From DATGMB01 sp035293845 (GTDB taxonomy: Bacteria > Acidobacteriota > Terriglobia > Bryobacterales > Bryobacteraceae), in the NCBI GenBank assembly GCA_035293845.1, contig DATGMB010000027.1, forward strand, positions 1-15,683: a stretch of DNA of 15,683 nucleotides. Direction: 5' to 3'. The position numbers were made by a program, and so were the translations under genes. The notes under the pieces are model-generated. The model made no database searches and was not told where the DNA came from. It worked only from the letters and a program-made list of their open reading frames with translations. Within the stretch, counting starts at the first letter, position 1. Every line of letters starts with the position of its first letter. This document shows, in pieces, positions 1 through 9,255 of the stretch.

Positions 1-17
1 AGCAGATGCTCACTCAT
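1..17 (-). CDS. cmr2: Start of the next Cmr operon gene, probably cmr2/cas10 (partial)
   Basis: Only the first codons are inside the window; they read M-S-E-H-L-L. The ATG overlaps the cmr1 TGA in an ATGA arrangement, the usual sign of translational coupling within an operon. In type III-B loci the gene after cmr1 is often cmr2, encoding Cas10. That is the large subunit, with HD nuclease and cyclic-oligoadenylate synthase (GGDD) activities. Many Cmr2 proteins begin with a short polar stretch followed by H-L-L, which fits. The identity is inferred from position and six residues only; another cmr gene is possible. Confidence 0.45.
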
Positions 18-1378
18 GCAGCCACCACTGTTGTTTTATATTTGGCATGCAACCAATCGAGAAAAGCTTCGCGCAGAGTCTGTTTCCCGTTAAGCGCCGC
101 GAACCGCGGCGTGTCACCCGGAGCAGCCAGGCGGTCGAATGGCGCGGTTGAATTGCGGATGTTATGCAGAACGACCCCGGAGTTCGCCGGATAGGCGCGG
201 TTGAGCCAAAGCGCAATGGGCACAAACGTGCCATTAGCCAGCGGCATGGCCTTGACGATCAGCGGACTCGCTAACCGGTCCCCGGTCTCAGGATGCGGCC
301 CGCGCCAGCGAAGCTCGAACGGGCCCGGTTCGTCGAGCGAGCTCCCATCGCGAGCCCTCTTTTGGAACTGGCCGATGATCGGCAGGCCGAAGCCAGCGCG
401 CGGCCAGGCAGGAGTTGAGTTATACCGCGGCGGGTGGGACTTTGTCTTGCCCGTCAGGTGCCGGATCTTGTCCGCTTCCGGCCAGTTGGAGATTGAGGGG
501 CGCTGCGGTTGGGACTTGCCGGTTCCCGGTTCGCGCGCTCGGTCACCGGGGCCGCCGCCGGTCCCTTGCCGGAATTCCTTTAGCCACCCCAGAGCGAGGG
601 TCCACGCGGCCTGAGCATCCTTTTGCGCGGGTCCAACATGAAGCGCTGCACCTGATAACCAGGGGACGTCATTCGCCGGCTTTCCCGGAAGCGCAAAGAT
701 ATCGCGTCCGAATAACCGCTGATAATCCTGACGCGTCGCGATCTCGGGCAACCACACCTTTGGCGTATCGAGAACGCAGAAGCCGCCGAGACCCCGTCGC
801 GTACGGGCGCCATAGCCTCCAAAGAGCAGCCAGGCACGCACTGCGTTCTCAATCTCCTTAATATCCGCGGCCGGAGCGGTCAGCGAAACGAGGGCTTTAG
901 TCCCCGAGCGCCTGGGCGCCGCAGGTAAGTTGCTCTTGGTCTCTCCTCGTGCCGGCCACAACGCGTAAGCGCCAGGCGTAGCACTGCCCTCTCTGGAATC
1001 GTACAGCCGGATATCGCTCGAATCGGGAGCTCCACCCGCGTCTCCGATGACAACCCGAATTTCGACTGTGGAGCGGCCCCCTGTGTCATCTGCTGCACGG
1101 CCCCAGAGCGCGCTCTCGGCCTCATACAGATCCTCGGGACTTTGATACCGGTGCCCGTTGAGCGCCCGCCACCAAAAGCGGAGCTGGCCGCGTACTGTCG
1201 CGTTGCGAATGACGTCGACATCATCAACGGTCCGCGGCGCAACCGCGCCACCGAGGACCGGTGTGACGACTGCAATTTTGACCGAACGCTCCTCGACTTC
1301 CGGCCCGAAACGCGCAAGGCGGCGGTTCGGCCTCGGGAGAGATTCATAAAGGGGAGCCGACTGCTTACTTTCGCTCAT
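14..1378 (-). CDS. cmr1: Cmr1, type III-B CRISPR RAMP subunit
   Basis: A 454-residue Cmr1-family (TIGR01894-like) RAMP protein. Cmr1 sits at the end of the Cmr effector complex and helps capture target RNA at the crRNA 3' side. The N-terminal signature V-K-I-A-V-V-T-P-V-L-G-G begins near residue 33 and is followed by R-G-Q-L-R-F-W-W-R-A (63-72), the hallmark of the family. A glycine/arginine-rich RAMP loop, G-G-Y-G-A-R-T-R-R-G-L-G-G, lies at 186-198. The second half carries R-L-A-S-P-L-I-V-K, the usual C-terminal RAMP motif. The ATG at 1378 was chosen because AGGTG lies five bases upstream and homology begins soon after. The open frame continues upstream into the tRNA, so longer starts (such as ATG 1447) are less likely. 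The gene looks intact. It appears less GC-rich than the genes to its right, consistent with transfer, though I did not measure this. Confidence 0.9.
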   Translation of the reverse strand: MSESKQSAPLYESLPRPNRRLARFGPEVEERSVKIAVVTPVLGGAVAPRTVDDVDVIRNATVRGQLRFWWRALNGHRYQSPEDLYEAESALWGRAADDTGGRSTVEIRVVIGDAGGAPDSSDIRLYDSREGSATPGAYALWPARGETKSNLPAAPRRSGTKALVSLTAPAADIKEIENAVRAWLLFGGYGARTRRGLGGFCVLDTPKVWLPEIATRQDYQRLFGRDIFALPGKPANDVPWLSGAALHVGPAQKDAQAAWTLALGWLKEFRQGTGGGPGDRAREPGTGKSQPQRPSISNWPEADKIRHLTGKTKSHPPRYNSTPAWPRAGFGLPIIGQFQKRARDGSSLDEPGPFELRWRGPHPETGDRLASPLIVKAMPLANGTFVPIALWLNRAYPANSGVVLHNIRNSTAPFDRLAAPGDTPRFAALNGKQTLREAFLDWLHAKYKTTVVAA

Positions 1379-1512
1379 CTCAGCACCTGCGTGTGCGCCT
1401 GCTCGTGTAGACTGCGGAGCGCAGGCCGCAGCCCGACATCCGGACATCAAAATATACTGCTGGTTATCAGCGAAACCGCCGCTGGATTCGGCTGCATAAC
1501 TGCCGCCGATGA

Positions 1513-1540
1513 AGGATAAGCATATCTCAAATCGGGTAAA
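1513..1540 (-). promoter_or_regulatory. Candidate sigma-70 promoter of the cmr operon
   Basis: In the AT-richer part of the 314-base gap between the tRNA and cmr1, the minus strand has TTTACC (1540-1535), a 16-base spacer and TATCCT (1518-1513). Each hexamer matches the consensus at four of six positions. It would give a leader of about 125 bases before cmr1. I see no CRISPR repeat, tRNA or other gene in the rest of the gap (1379-1692), only an unbroken reading frame that is probably not translated. Confidence 0.3.
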
Positions 1541-1692
1541 TAGCGGATGTTTTTTTTGCCTGGGAACCAGGGCTGTCTCCCTCTGGTCGTACGCCGATCG
1601 ATGAATCCTGGGCGAAATCCGGGATCGCACCAGCACCGCCGGAAGGCTTTTGCCGCCAACCGGCCACCGACCAAGCGAGGAAGTGGATGTTC

Positions 1693-1768
<76 letters not shown>

Positions 1769-1799
1769 GTGTCTCCTCTATTGAACCACGGCCTCCAGC

Positions 1800-1833
1800 G
1801 GCCGAGGTCATCGCCCTCCGCCGCCCCTCGGCC
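1800..1833. repeat. 8-bp inverted repeat between tRNA and acylase gene
   Basis: GGCCGAGG (1800-1807) and CCTCGGCC (1826-1833) are perfect inverted copies around an 18-base GC-rich spacer. No T-run follows on either strand, so it is not a simple terminator. It lies in the 107-base divergent gap between tRNA-Ile2 and the acylase gene and could be a structure or a protein site. It could also be chance in such GC-rich sequence. Confidence 0.3.
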
Positions 1834-1853
1834 ACCTCTCCTGGGCGCGGGCG

Positions 1854-1868
1854 TACAATCGAGGGGAG
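1854..1868 (+). promoter_or_regulatory. -10 box and ribosome binding site of the acylase gene
   Basis: TACAAT (1854-1859) is a strong -10 hexamer, and GAGGGGAG (1861-1868) is a good Shine-Dalgarno sequence seven bases before the ATG at 1876. No clear -35 hexamer is seen. The two elements are so close that the transcript would begin in or just before the Shine-Dalgarno sequence. The -10 assignment is therefore less certain than the ribosome binding site. Confidence 0.45.
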
Positions 1869-1875
1869 CATCGAC

Positions 1876-4077
1876 ATGCAAATCCCAGCCTGCTTGAAGC
1901 CGCTTCTCCTTCTGGCCCTTTCCGCCTCCGCCGCCTTGGCCATACAGCCCTCCCGCGAGGATCTCGCGCGATGGGAAAAGACCGCGGCCGGCGTTACCAT
2001 CGTCCGCGATGACTGGGGCATCGCCCACATCTACGGCAAAACGGACGCCGACGCCGTCTTCGGCACCGTCTACGCCCAGGCCGAGGATGATTTCAACCGC
2101 GTCGAGACCAACTACATCAACGCCATGGGCCGGTTGGCCGAGGCTGAGGGCGAATCCCGCATCTGGCAGGACCTGCGCATGAAGCTCTTCATCGATCCCG
2201 CCGAGCTGAAGAAGCAGTACGGCGCCAGCCCCGGCTGGCTCCAATCCCTCATGAACGCCTTCGCCGACGGCCTGAATTTCTACCTCTACAAGCATCCCGA
2301 CGTCCATCCGCGCGTGATCCAGCGCTTCGAGCCCTGGATGGCCCTCAGCTTCACCGAGGGCAGCATCGGCGGCGATATCGAGCGCGTCAACCTCGGCCAG
2401 CTCGAAGCGTTCTACGGCAACCGCGGTCCGGCCGCCTCCGCACTGGCCGATGCCGCCGCGGTAGCGGAGCCCGAATACGAGCCCGAGCCCTCCGGCTCCA
2501 ACGGCGCCGCCATCGCGCCTTCCAACACCGCCGGCCACCACGCCCTTCTCCTCATCAACCCCCACACCTCCTTCTTCTTCCGCTCCGAGCTCCAGATGGT
2601 CAGTCAGGAAGGACTGAACGCCTACGGCGCAGTGACCTGGGGCCAGTTCTTCATCTACCAGGGTTTCAACGACCGCGCCGGCTGGATGCACACCTCGAGC
2701 GGCGTCGACGCGATCGACGAGTATCTCGAGACGGTCAGCAGGAAGGGGAACGGTTACGTCTACAAGTACGGCAGCGAAGAGCGGCCCGTGATCGCAAAGG
2801 AAATCACGGTCCCCTACCGTACCGAGCACGGCATGGCCGAGCGCAAATTTACCGCTTACTTCACTCATCACGGCCCGATCGTGCGCCAGGCGGACGGCAA
2901 GTGGGTGGCCATCCGCCTCATGCAGGAACCCATCAAGGCGCTCACGCAATCCTACACGCGCACCAAGGCCCGCACCTACCGGGCGTTCCGCCAGAGCATG
3001 GAACTCCACACCAACTCCTCCAACAACACCATCTATGCCGATGCCGACGGCAACATCGCCTACTTCCACGGCAACTTCATCCCGCGCCGAGACACCCGCT
3101 TCGATTGGACCAAACCCGTCGACGGCAGCGACCCCGCCACGGAATGGAAGGGCCTCCTGTCCGTCGACGAAACCCCGCACCTCCTGAACCCTAAGAGCGG
3201 CTGGCTCTACAACACCAATAACTGGCCCTGGTCGGCAGCCGGTCCGGATAGCCCGAAGCGCGAGGACTACCCCGCATATGTTGAAACCGGCGGGGAATCC
3301 GCGCGCGGTCTGCACGCCATCCGCGTGCTGCACGACAGGAAGGACTTCACCGTCGACTCCCTCATCGCCGCCGCCTACGATAGTTACCTCACCTGGTTCG
3401 ACAAGCCCCTGCCCGCGCTCCTGAAAGCCTGGGACGACGCACCGGCTTCAGACCCGCTCAAGGCGAAGCTCGCCGAGCAGATCGCCGTGCTGCGGAAGTG
3501 GGACCATCGCTGGGGCGCCGAATCCGTCGCCACTTCGCTCGCCGTCTTCTGGGGCACCGAAGTCCAGCGGCATGCAGGCGGTGGCCGCCGCGGCGGTGGG
3601 GCCGCGACCGGAGAGAACATCCCGAACCTTCCGCCGAACGTTCTTCTCGAATCGCTCGACGCCGCCTCGACGCGCCTCGCGCAGGATTTCGGCTCGTGGA
3701 AGACGCCCTGGGGCGAGATCAACCGCTACCAGCGCCTCACCGCCGATATCGTCCAGCCGTTCAACGATGCTGCGCCGAGCATCCCCGTGCCGTTCACTTC
3801 CTCCACGTGGGGCTCGCTCGCCTCATTCGGCGCGCGGCCGTACCCCGGCACCAAGAAGTGGTACGGCACAAGCGGCAACAGCTTCGTTGCCGTAGTCGAA
3901 TTCGGCCCGCGCGTTCGCGCCCGCGCCGTCACCTGCGGCGGCGAAAGCGGCCACCCCGAGTCGAAGCACTTCAACGACGAGGCCCAGCGCTACGCCACCG
4001 GCGACCTGCGCGAGGTTTACTTCGACCGCGAGCAGTTGAAGGGGCACACGGAGCGCGAATACCATCCGGGCTCGTAG
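1876..4077 (+). CDS. Secreted penicillin acylase family (Ntn) hydrolase
   Basis: A 733-residue penicillin amidase/acylase-family protein. Such enzymes hydrolyse amide bonds (beta-lactam side chains, acyl-homoserine lactones, lipopeptides). They are made as a precursor that cleaves itself so that an internal serine becomes the N-terminal nucleophile of the beta chain. A signal peptide covers residues 1-22, ending A-L-A. The alpha region contains D-W-G-I-A-H-I-Y (45-52). The cleavage site is best placed at Gly207-Ser208 in P-S-G-S-N-G. After it come N-P-H (228-230), G-W-M-H-T-S-S-G-V-D (269-278), and near the C-terminus G-G-E-S-G-H-P, the counterpart of the G-Q-S-G-N-P motif. Length and motif order fit the family, and the frame is intact. 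A strong Shine-Dalgarno sequence supports the start. Substrate specificity cannot be read from the sequence. A periplasmic or exported location is inferred. Confidence 0.88.
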   Translation: MQIPACLKPLLLLALSASAALAIQPSREDLARWEKTAAGVTIVRDDWGIAHIYGKTDADAVFGTVYAQAEDDFNRVETNYINAMGRLAEAEGESRIWQDLRMKLFIDPAELKKQYGASPGWLQSLMNAFADGLNFYLYKHPDVHPRVIQRFEPWMALSFTEGSIGGDIERVNLGQLEAFYGNRGPAASALADAAAVAEPEYEPEPSGSNGAAIAPSNTAGHHALLLINPHTSFFFRSELQMVSQEGLNAYGAVTWGQFFIYQGFNDRAGWMHTSSGVDAIDEYLETVSRKGNGYVYKYGSEERPVIAKEITVPYRTEHGMAERKFTAYFTHHGPIVRQADGKWVAIRLMQEPIKALTQSYTRTKARTYRAFRQSMELHTNSSNNTIYADADGNIAYFHGNFIPRRDTRFDWTKPVDGSDPATEWKGLLSVDETPHLLNPKSGWLYNTNNWPWSAAGPDSPKREDYPAYVETGGESARGLHAIRVLHDRKDFTVDSLIAAAYDSYLTWFDKPLPALLKAWDDAPASDPLKAKLAEQIAVLRKWDHRWGAESVATSLAVFWGTEVQRHAGGGRRGGGAATGENIPNLPPNVLLESLDAASTRLAQDFGSWKTPWGEINRYQRLTADIVQPFNDAAPSIPVPFTSSTWGSLASFGARPYPGTKKWYGTSGNSFVAVVEFGPRVRARAVTCGGESGHPESKHFNDEAQRYATGDLREVYFDREQLKGHTEREYHPGS

Positions 4078-4126
4078 GGCCCGCGGTACCAGCGCTGTAG
4101 TGGAAGCGCGCCTGCCGCGGGTCTTT
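4077..4126 (+). terminator. Terminator-like hairpin after the acylase gene
   Basis: CCCGCGG (4080-4086) pairs with CCGCGGG (4115-4121). The stem extends outward to about 10 pairs with G-U wobbles, and a small inner GCGC/GCGC stem (4092-4095, 4106-4109) forms within the loop. TCTTT follows the stem. It begins at the acylase stop codon and ends eight bases before the next gene's ATG. The T-run is short, so it may be a weak terminator or an RNA-stabilising structure. Confidence 0.45.
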
Positions 4127-4133
4127 GAGACTG

Positions 4134-4781
4134 ATGCGGCCTCTTCTCCTGTTTCTTTTACTCACAACAGGCGCTTTCGCCCAGCCCTTAATTCTCAGCC
4201 TGCAGGGCGGACTGCGCGCAACGTCCGCGACGGAGCCGAACTACGGATACCTCGCCGATTCGGAATCCCGACCATACCTGGTGGGCGCGGCGGCCGAGGT
4301 TCGGCTGCCCCACGGGTTCTGACTCCAGGCCGGCGCGCTGTATAGCCGGCTGGGGTACAGCTTCTTCATCCCGCTACTCGGACGCGAATCGACGGACCGC
4401 ACCCGCGCCAACACCTGGGAGTTCCCGCTACTCGCCAAATACCGGCTGCCCGTGCGACGCGTGCATCCCTACCTGCTGGCCGGTTTCGTTCGGCGATATG
4501 CCAGCGGCAAAGATGACATCACCGGCTACCGGATGCTCACCATCAGTCTGGAACAGGCTTACGCCAATGCCGATTACTGGCATGCGCACGACCACGCCTG
4601 GACACTGGGCGGCGGCTACGAGTTCCGCGTGGGCCATCTCCGCTTCGCCCCGGAGATTCGTTATCAGCGGTGGGATGTCCCCTATTTCAACCCGTACAAC
4701 CTCGCCAGCCGCCTGCCTCTCCTGCCGAACCAGGTGCAGGTTTTGATGGGAATCGGCTGGGCCTGGAGACCGGCGGGATAG
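4134..4781 (+). pseudogene. Outer-membrane beta-barrel protein gene broken by one in-frame TGA
   Basis: Read through its internal stop, this is a 215-codon frame. A short signal peptide, M-R-P-L-L-L-F then T-T-G-A-F-A, ends near residue 16. Alternating aromatic and polar strands typical of small outer-membrane barrels follow, such as W-E-F-P-L-L-A-K-Y, V-H-P-Y-L-L-A-G-F and G-G-G-Y-E-F-R-V-G. Codon 63 is TGA (4320-4322), yet barrel-like sequence continues at once in the same frame (L-Q-A-G-A-L-Y-S-R-L-G-Y) up to TAG at 4781. One base change from TGG (Trp) would explain this, and Trp would suit the strand. The alternatives are a recent nonsense mutation, a sequencing error, or readthrough; TGA followed by C is a leaky context. 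ATG 4134 is preferred over TTG 4125. The family looks like the OmpA-like/OMP_b-brl group, but the exact assignment is unsure. Confidence 0.72.
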
Positions 4782-4786
4782 CTTAG

Positions 4787-7177
<2,391 letters not shown>

Positions 7178-7183
7178 CTCACA

Positions 7184-7223
7184 AGTTTAGCCTTTGCAGC
7201 CCGGCCGCCGAAGTGCCGCCGAA
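7184..7223 (-). promoter_or_regulatory. Candidate leaderless lon promoter with tandem 9-base repeats
   Basis: On the minus strand TAAACT (7189-7184) stands exactly six bases before the lon ATG, the spacing expected when transcription starts at the start codon. Upstream, TTCGGCGGC occurs twice (7223-7215 and 7212-7204), 11 bases apart start to start, about one helical turn. The second copy covers the -35 position. The repeat could be an operator or activator site. It could also be chance in GC-rich sequence. Confidence 0.4.
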
Positions 7224-7247
7224 CCCATCGCGAGCCGGATGTGCGTG

Positions 7248-8120
7248 CTACGCCCCTTTCGGATAGCAGCCCAGAACGCGCAGAAAATCCGCCAACTCGC
7301 GCAGGTGGCCCAGCGCGTTCTGCGCGGTGGGCGAATCCACACGTCCCAGGAAATCGAGATAGAATGCGTATTCCCACGGCCGGCCGCGCAGCGGGCGGGA
7401 TTCGATCTTGGTCAGGTTCAGATCCCGCAGGGCAAACGCGCTCAACGCCCGGAACAGGGCGCCCGGAACATTGCGTGTCCCGAACACCAGCGATGTTTTC
7501 CACTGCGTCTCTTTCGCGGCCTTCACCGGATGCCGTTTGGCGTACTCCGGCCGGCGCAGCAGGAAGAAACGCGTGAAATTACGCCGGTCGCTTTCAATCG
7601 ATCGCCGCAGAATGCGCGCGCCGTAAATCTCCGCAGCAACCGCGGAAGCGATGGCGCCGGCGTCCTCGAGCCCTTCCTCCATCACCATCTTCACGCTGCC
7701 AGCGGTGTCATAGTACGGGATGCGCTCGATCTGCGGATTGCGGGCGAAGAAGTCCAGGCATTGGCTGAGCGCCACCGGATGCGAGTACACGCGCCGGATT
7801 TTCGCAAAGCTGACGCCGGGCCGCGCCATCAGGTTGTGCACGATGCGGACGCTCGTTTCCGCCACGATCGGCAGCTCGAACGATTGCAGCAGGTCGTAGT
7901 TCTCGTACACCGGCCCCGCCAGCGTATTCTCGATCGGCACCACCGCGCCCGACGCCCGGCCCTCCTTCAGCGTGCGGAACACATCCTCGAAGCGCTCGCA
8001 CGGCAACACGGCGGTGTCCGCCCCCACCAGCTTGCGCGCCGCTTCCTCGCTGAACGCGCCTCGGGCGCCCTGAAACGCGATCAGGGGGCGGGACTTGCTG
8101 CGGGGCTTATGCGTGCTCAT
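7248..8120 (-). CDS. pheA: Prephenate dehydratase with ACT domain
   Basis: A 290-residue monofunctional prephenate dehydratase, which converts prephenate to phenylpyruvate in phenylalanine synthesis. The catalytic domain spans about 12-190. It includes G-A-R-G-A-F-S-E (18-25), V-P-I-E-N-T (61-66), S-H-P-V-A-L-S-Q (113-120), D-T-A-G-S-V (138-143) and N-F-T-R-F (181-185, with catalytic Thr183). The ACT domain (about 206-285) has G-A-L-F (220-223) and E-S-R-P (240-243), the motifs that bind phenylalanine for feedback inhibition. There is no chorismate mutase domain. The ATG overlaps the ubiX TGA by four bases (ATGA), so translation is probably coupled to ubiX. Use of arogenate instead of prephenate cannot be excluded from sequence alone. 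Confidence 0.95.
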   Translation of the reverse strand: MSTHKPRSKSRPLIAFQGARGAFSEEAARKLVGADTAVLPCERFEDVFRTLKEGRASGAVVPIENTLAGPVYENYDLLQSFELPIVAETSVRIVHNLMARPGVSFAKIRRVYSHPVALSQCLDFFARNPQIERIPYYDTAGSVKMVMEEGLEDAGAIASAVAAEIYGARILRRSIESDRRNFTRFFLLRRPEYAKRHPVKAAKETQWKTSLVFGTRNVPGALFRALSAFALRDLNLTKIESRPLRGRPWEYAFYLDFLGRVDSPTAQNALGHLRELADFLRVLGCYPKGA

Positions 8121-8713
8121 TCGTGTTCATTCGCCGCCTTGACATGCTGCGGCCGTGCGCCTTCCCATCGCCGCACCCGCTCGTCGGCCAGCCCGAGCAG
8201 GTCGAGCACGCGGTCCACGCTGTGATCGACCAGGTCCATCACCGATTGCGGCCGGTTGTAGAATCCCGGGATGGGCGGCGCGATGATCGCTCCCATCTCC
8301 GCCAGCGCCGTCATATTCCGGAGATGCCCGAGGTGAAACGGCGACTCCCGCACCATCAGGATCAGCCGGCGCCGCTCCTTGAGCGCGATATCCGCGGCGC
8401 GCACGAGCAGGTTGTCGCTGATGCCGGCCGCGATGGCGGACATCGTGTGGATCGAGCACGGCGCGATCACCATGGCGTCGGTAGGAAACGAGCCGCTGGC
8501 CAGCGGCGCGCCGATATCTTCGAGCGCGTACGAATAATGCGCCAGCTTGCGCGCTTCGGCCCCGGTCTGCCCCAATTCGAGGTACAGCGTCTTTTCGCCG
8601 GAGCGCGTGAGGATCAGATGGATCTCGACTCCCGCCTGCGCGCGCAGCCGCTCCAGCAGGCGCATACCGTAGATCACCCCGCTCGCGCCCGAGATGCCGA
8701 CGACGATTCTCAC
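8117..8713 (-). CDS. ubiX: UbiX/Pad1 flavin prenyltransferase
   Basis: A 198-residue UbiX-family enzyme. It joins a dimethylallyl group to FMN to make prenylated FMN, the cofactor of UbiD-type decarboxylases. Motifs are G-I-S-G-A-S-G (6-12), A-P-C-S (84-87), S-D-N-L-L-V-R-A-A-D (99-108), L-K-E-R-R (111-115), V-R-E-S-P (121-125) and G-F-Y-N-R-P-Q (150-156), all characteristic of the family. The GTG at 8713 is chosen because conserved sequence begins right there. The frame is open for 86 more codons upstream, but that stretch lies antisense-like over the neighbouring gene in another frame and has no family resemblance. TATGAT ends six bases before the GTG. The upstream gene stops seven bases away. 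No ubiD gene is in the window, so the client decarboxylase is elsewhere. Confidence 0.95.
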   Translation of the reverse strand: MRIVVGISGASGVIYGMRLLERLRAQAGVEIHLILTRSGEKTLYLELGQTGAEARKLAHYSYALEDIGAPLASGSFPTDAMVIAPCSIHTMSAIAAGISDNLLVRAADIALKERRRLILMVRESPFHLGHLRNMTALAEMGAIIAPPIPGFYNRPQSVMDLVDHSVDRVLDLLGLADERVRRWEGARPQHVKAANEHE

Positions 8714-8719
8714 GCGAGG

Positions 8720-8725
8720 ATCATA
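8720..8725 (-). promoter_or_regulatory. -10 box at leaderless spacing before ubiX
   Basis: TATGAT on the minus strand ends exactly six bases before the GTG start of ubiX, as expected for a transcript starting at the start codon. It overlaps the last codons and the TGA (8721-8723) of the upstream gene. No -35 hexamer is evident. It may allow ubiX-pheA to be transcribed separately from the small gene upstream. Confidence 0.4.
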
Positions 8726-9104
8726 GCATGGATGCCGGGAGTTCCTCGTCCAGCGCCAGCAGGCCGGTGAGCGTCTCCATGTCCGTGAGGAAGAGCAGCC
8801 GCTCCACTTCGCTCGTGCCGGGCGGTACCAGCGTGGCGGGATCGGCCGGACTACCGTCCCGGCTATTGCTGCGGTAGGCCCGCAGATCGCGCGCCTGCTC
8901 GGGCAGACCCATGGCGACCCATTGCGAAAAGACCTGCTGCGCCGCACGCCCGATCGCTGGATCGGCGGCATCCGCGATGGAGCGGAGATAGACCAGCCGG
9001 CCGAACAGCGTCGGAATTCGGTCCAATACGCCGCGCCAGGCCCCGGCCGGGGCTACTTGCTCGCCGCCGTTTACCGTTAAAGTTTTGGCGCCGCGATCGT
9101 ACAT
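8721..9104 (-). CDS. Small helical protein of unknown function
   Basis: A 127-residue protein I do not recognise with confidence. It starts M-Y-D-R-G-A-K-T and has a helix-rich middle: R-I-P-T-L-F-G-R-L-V-Y-L, then V-F-S-Q-W-V-A-M-G-L-P-E-Q-A-R-D-L-R-A-Y. A Leu-rich acidic end follows. There is no signal peptide or membrane segment. The ATG at 9104 is preferred over the one at 9119 because AGGGAG (9116-9111) stands six bases before it, a good Shine-Dalgarno sequence. Its stop lies seven bases before ubiX, so it is probably the first gene of a ubiX-pheA set. The R-x-x-T-L-F-x-R-L-V-Y-L and W-x-x-x-x-L-x-E-Q patterns resemble small conserved acidobacterial proteins, but that link is from memory and weak. 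Confidence 0.72.
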   Translation of the reverse strand: MYDRGAKTLTVNGGEQVAPAGAWRGVLDRIPTLFGRLVYLRSIADAADPAIGRAAQQVFSQWVAMGLPEQARDLRAYRSNSRDGSPADPATLVPPGTSEVERLLFLTDMETLTGLLALDEELPASML

Positions 9105-9243
9105 ACCGGACTCCCTCATCGATTCTTAAACCGGGCAGGGGCAAATCCACTCGGGAACCGCCTCGCCAGTTTCGTACCAGAAGTTCCATCGGCTCCATGG
9201 CCGCCCGCCCCAACAGGGATGCGGGCGTTCCCAAACCCGGTGC

Positions 9244-9249
9244 TACGCT
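9244..9249 (+). promoter_or_regulatory. -10 box at leaderless spacing before the UPF0182 gene
   Basis: TACGCT ends exactly six bases before the ATG at 9256, and no Shine-Dalgarno sequence is present in the preceding 20 bases. This matches a leaderless start. It lies in the 151-base divergent gap (9105-9255), where I see no other convincing element. Confidence 0.35.
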
Positions 9250-9255
9250 TAAACC

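Noticed and set aside
1550..1571. T-run next to CCTGG-GAA-CCAGG as a terminator
   Set aside because: The T-run precedes the hairpin on the plus strand and is A's on the minus strand, so it fits neither direction.
1379..1692. CRISPR array beside cmr1
   Set aside because: No repeated unit with regular spacing is present in this gap or elsewhere in the window.
8714..8971. An 86-codon N-terminal extension of UbiX
   Set aside because: UbiX homology starts exactly at GTG 8713, and the extension overlaps the small upstream gene in another frame.
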